Assembly (NCBI RefSeq): GCF_030272615.1
Contig: NC_081413.1
Coordinates: forward strand, 187,702,669-187,766,668
Length of the DNA: 64,000 nucleotides
Source: Cryptomeria japonica
Taxonomy: Eukaryota; Streptophyta; Pinopsida; Cupressales; Cupressaceae
Direction of reading: 5' to 3'
In this document: in pieces, positions 61,006 to 64,000 of the stretch
Position numbering within the stretch: position 1 is the stretch's first letter
How the letters are laid out: each line of letters starts with the position of its first letter
The notes under the pieces: generated by a model
What the model was told of the DNA's origin: nothing
What the model saw: only the letters and a program-made list of their open reading frames with translations
Databases searched by the model: none
Program-made: the position numbers and the translations under genes

Positions 61006-61990
61006 TGTTGGCATTTTTTATGATTAATGTTGTGATTGTCATTGATGGACACACACTTGCATTGAGATAACTTTTGTATGTATGACTTAAAGATCAACCG
61101 GTATTTGTTCCAACCGGTATGATTTATTATAGTATTTAGACTATCGGTGTTTTGCAGAAAGTGTTTACCGATCTGAAGTGGTATGAAAACCCCAAGCGGT
61201 TCAAGGATCTCAAGCGGTATGAAGGAACGAAGCGGCACAACCCATATTTCCCAATCTTCATTATTGTCAAACTAGCAACCGGTATTTTGTATGAACCGGT
61301 AATACTCTGTGATGAGTTACCAACCGACATTTTGTGATGAGTTACCATCCACCAATTATTTGACGGTGCCAACACCTTAATGATGCTTTTTGTGCCATGT
61401 TACAGAATATGTCTAGATGCATTGAACCTAGGAAATTGTAATGTAATCCTATTGGACCGACATGAAATCAGATTCCTTGATAAGGACATCATGTCTAGGG
61501 TTTTAAGTTCTTGCTAGGGTTTAAGGTGGTAGAAGAGTTTTTGTGAGTGAGAAGATTGAAGAAAAGTTTAGGCCTGCGAGTAGAGGTAGAGAGTGAATGT
61601 GTTCAAGACTGAAGTAATGCTGGAATGTATTAGGAACGAGCTATCAAGGATCTAACCAAGCAATCTATGCTATTTACTAGATCACTCACTTGTTGATTAC
61701 TCACATCTTCGACAAGTCTGAAGCCCTTAACCGGGTAGGCCCAAAAGCCTTTTGTAAATCCTCTAACAAGGTGGTTCACATCTGTGGATCTAAAATCCTC
61801 TAGCAAGGTAGTCTTTAATCAGACTTATCTCCTAATAGAGATTGAGATTCCTAATAGGATATGTTCTAGTAAAGAACATTGTATGACCTTAACCGGTCTG
61901 GTTCCTATTCTGTAGATAGTTACTTGTGAGTTCCATCTCACCGTGGTTTTTCCCATTTGGGTTTCCACATCAAAATCTCTTGTGTTATGG
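61006..61990 (+). repeat. Right LTR of E, truncated
   Basis: Matches the left LTR up to the GTGTTATGG of the stem-loop region, then changes to the inverted arm. The last about 150 bases are missing here. The shared TGGTG at the junction makes the exact break ambiguous within five bases. Confidence 0.9.
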
Positions 61991-64000
61991 TGACCGCTTC
62001 ACCAACAAAGTGTTTTAACCGCGACACTACATGTCCGTAGACATAGCGACCACACCTCTTAAACTCCATATAAATAATGATTTATTTTTTGTTTTTAAAT
62101 ATCAAAAAGTCAAGCAATGCGAATTAATATAATTGATTTTTGAATTAAATCTATTTTTTTGTAAATAAGAGTGACATTGTTGATATAAAGCAACAAAGAT
62201 TTCCAATTTTTTTGAAGATTTTGGTTGAAGGCTTCTACTTTTTTGAAGTATGTTATATTAAACTAAATATGTTTTAGATTTTATTAAACCTTATTTTTTG
62301 GATGCATAAGTTGTTAAAGAAAAAATTGCTTTGAAATGTTATTTACCTTTTATTTGTGGATTCATTTATGTAATTGTTTCTTGAATTTTTTTTTTTAATT
62401 GTTATGATCTATGGTTTATTTCTTATATATGATATATATGTGTTTGTGTGTTTAGGTGTTCAATTGAAATTGAATCTGAATATTTTGTGTAATGGGGAAT
62501 AAGAGGACTAGATCAAAGTTGTATGATCAAAAAAGGGACGATAAGATGAAAGGTCATACAAAACGTAGCCAACAATAATCCGTTGATGTTCAAGATCAAC
62601 CTATTAATGTTCAAGAAATGACAACTCAGGTACAAGATCAAATTGGTACATCGTCAAGTTCGAAATTGTTCTCAGGTATGAAAAAATTGATAGAAATGGA
62701 TGAAGATAGTCTTTTCCATGAAATTCTTTCTGAAGATATGGTACTTGAAAGCACAATAAAATTGCATTGTAAGAAAATGTGGGATGATTATTTTGAAAAT
62801 AAGTCTATTATTGGAAGGGCACAATTATTTGCCAAGTTATTTAGGAAAAGAGAAATGACCCCCATTTTGGAGTTGTTGGGTGTTGATAATAAGAAAAGCT
62901 AACATGATGCATCAGTAAAAGATACTATAATTGAAAATTTGCAAGAAGCATTGAAATGCATTGATAGCACAAGTCGAGGTGTTGAATTAAGTGATGCGCG
63001 TAAAGCATTGATGACTATGATTTCTAGTAAGAAATTGTCTCTTAAAAAAAAAGTTCACGCAATTTCTCAATTAATGCAGGTATCTAGAAGAACTGTTCAA
63101 AGATATATTAGGAAGAGGAATATGTTAGATGAAAACATTGAAAACAATTGGGTAAATATCTATAGGGTTCTTCGAAAAGACATAATTTCTAAAGATGTAA
63201 AAAAAAAGGTCGTTGATTATTGGACCAACTACTCTCATGTTTCTTCTTGGAATAGAAGGGACACTATACAAATGATAGATGAAGATGGTACACAAATTTC
63301 ACGTCCAAAACATTTTCTAGATACAACACAAAGTGAACTGTTTCAAGCATTCAAGCAAGAATTTTCAGATGTGAAGATTTGTCAAAGGATGTTTGAGAGA
63401 TTGTGTCCTTGCTTTGTAAGCATAAATAAGGTATGTGAAACTTGTTGTTGAAATCATGTTGAATTTCATGTACACTTGCAATCATATAAAAAAGTCATGG
63501 CAACAATTAATCGAAATCTAGTCATTCCTACAAGTACAACACAATTTGTGAAATCTATTTTATGTGATAAATTAGAAGATTCAGATGAGTTCAAAATATA
63601 GTGTATAAAAGGTACGTGCATTGATTGTGGAGATTTGAGTAAGTTTTTATTGCAAGCTGAGAATATAGATATTACAATGCAAGTTATGTGGAAGAGATTT
63701 GAATATGAGACATACCGAACTAAGTCAGTAGCTGAATCCAAAAAAATTGTGTTGAAAGAGAGTGAATTGCCTTGCATTGAGTTTATGACTAGATTTCGTA
63801 GTATCATATATCCACATATCCAACATTGTCATGGTGAAAGATGGCAAGCTGAACAGTTTCATGAGTCAAAGAATTGTTTTCCACTAGGTTGTATTTTTTC
63901 AATTGTAGATTTCTCCGATAACTATACATTTAGTCCTCACACAGAAATTCAAAGTCAATATTATCATTCCGAGCAAGTTGCAATATTTGTACAAGTTTGC
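61988..64000 (+). repeat. Right arm of the inverted duplication
   Basis: Counterpart of the left arm, starting inside the SINE-like head and running through the transposase-like gene to the window edge. It is inserted directly after E's truncated right LTR. Confidence 0.93.
62492..64000 (+). pseudogene. Transposase-like gene, right copy (continues beyond window)
   Basis: A single frame from ATG 62492 to the window edge is interrupted by four stops: 62576-62578, 62900-62902, 63449-63451 and 63599-63601. Each is one C-to-T step from Gln or Arg. The helix-turn-helix-like region, CETCC...H segment and DFSDNY motif are identical to the left copy. The predicted donor site at 64206 lies outside the window, so this copy may keep the downstream exon that the left copy lacks. 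Encoded function is inferred to be DNA transposition. Confidence 0.7.

Overview
This window is plant repeat DNA, probably from a large-genome gymnosperm such as a conifer. That attribution is inference: it rests on dense nesting of Ty1-copia and Ty3-gypsy LTR retrotransposons, initiator-Met primer sites (TGGTATCAGAGC), a Tat-type gypsy element with two RNase H domains, a plant mobile domain gene and the AT-rich base composition. No intact host gene, rRNA, functional tRNA or prokaryotic feature was found. Nearly every coding region is a relic with premature stops, and many of these look like C-to-T decay (CAA/CAG/CGA to stop).

Positions 1-44047 are one nest. The host is element D, an old minus-strand gag-only LTR element whose 5' LTR lies on the right (36228-44047) and 3' LTR on the left (ending 9982). 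Copia element A (1-7634) sits in D's 3' LTR, which also holds an unclassified insert (8285-9522). Gypsy element C (12085-35412, 5-bp duplication CACTC) splits D's gag. Inside C's leader lies the RT-deleted copia F (16138-23318), and F's left LTR contains solo LTR G (16322-17549, duplication GTTAC). D's 5' LTR is broken by a solo LTR of its own family in opposite orientation (36423-37831, duplication AGATT) and by copia H (38435-43444, duplication CTACA). Removing both leaves about 1391 bp, close to the 1409-bp solo LTR, which supports this reading.

Positions 44048-51877 hold older debris: a copia integrase relic, a minus-strand gypsy LTR with its polypurine tract, a broken plant mobile domain gene lying antisense to that gypsy element, and a LINE with ORF1 and the endonuclease part of ORF2.

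Positions 51877-64000 are the most unusual part. A transposase-like gene (helix-turn-helix, Cys-rich segment, DFSDNY and SDG motifs, intron) occurs twice in inverted orientation. The two copies share the same four premature stops and differ, where compared, by one base in a homopolymer. Between them lie a tRNA-like SINE candidate, a (TA)n tract and element E (54490-61990). E is a gag-only LTR element with four zinc-knuckle positions, no polymerase, and a second open region of about 1100 codons of unknown function. The junction of E's right LTR with the right arm falls in a 5-bp overlap, TGGTG.
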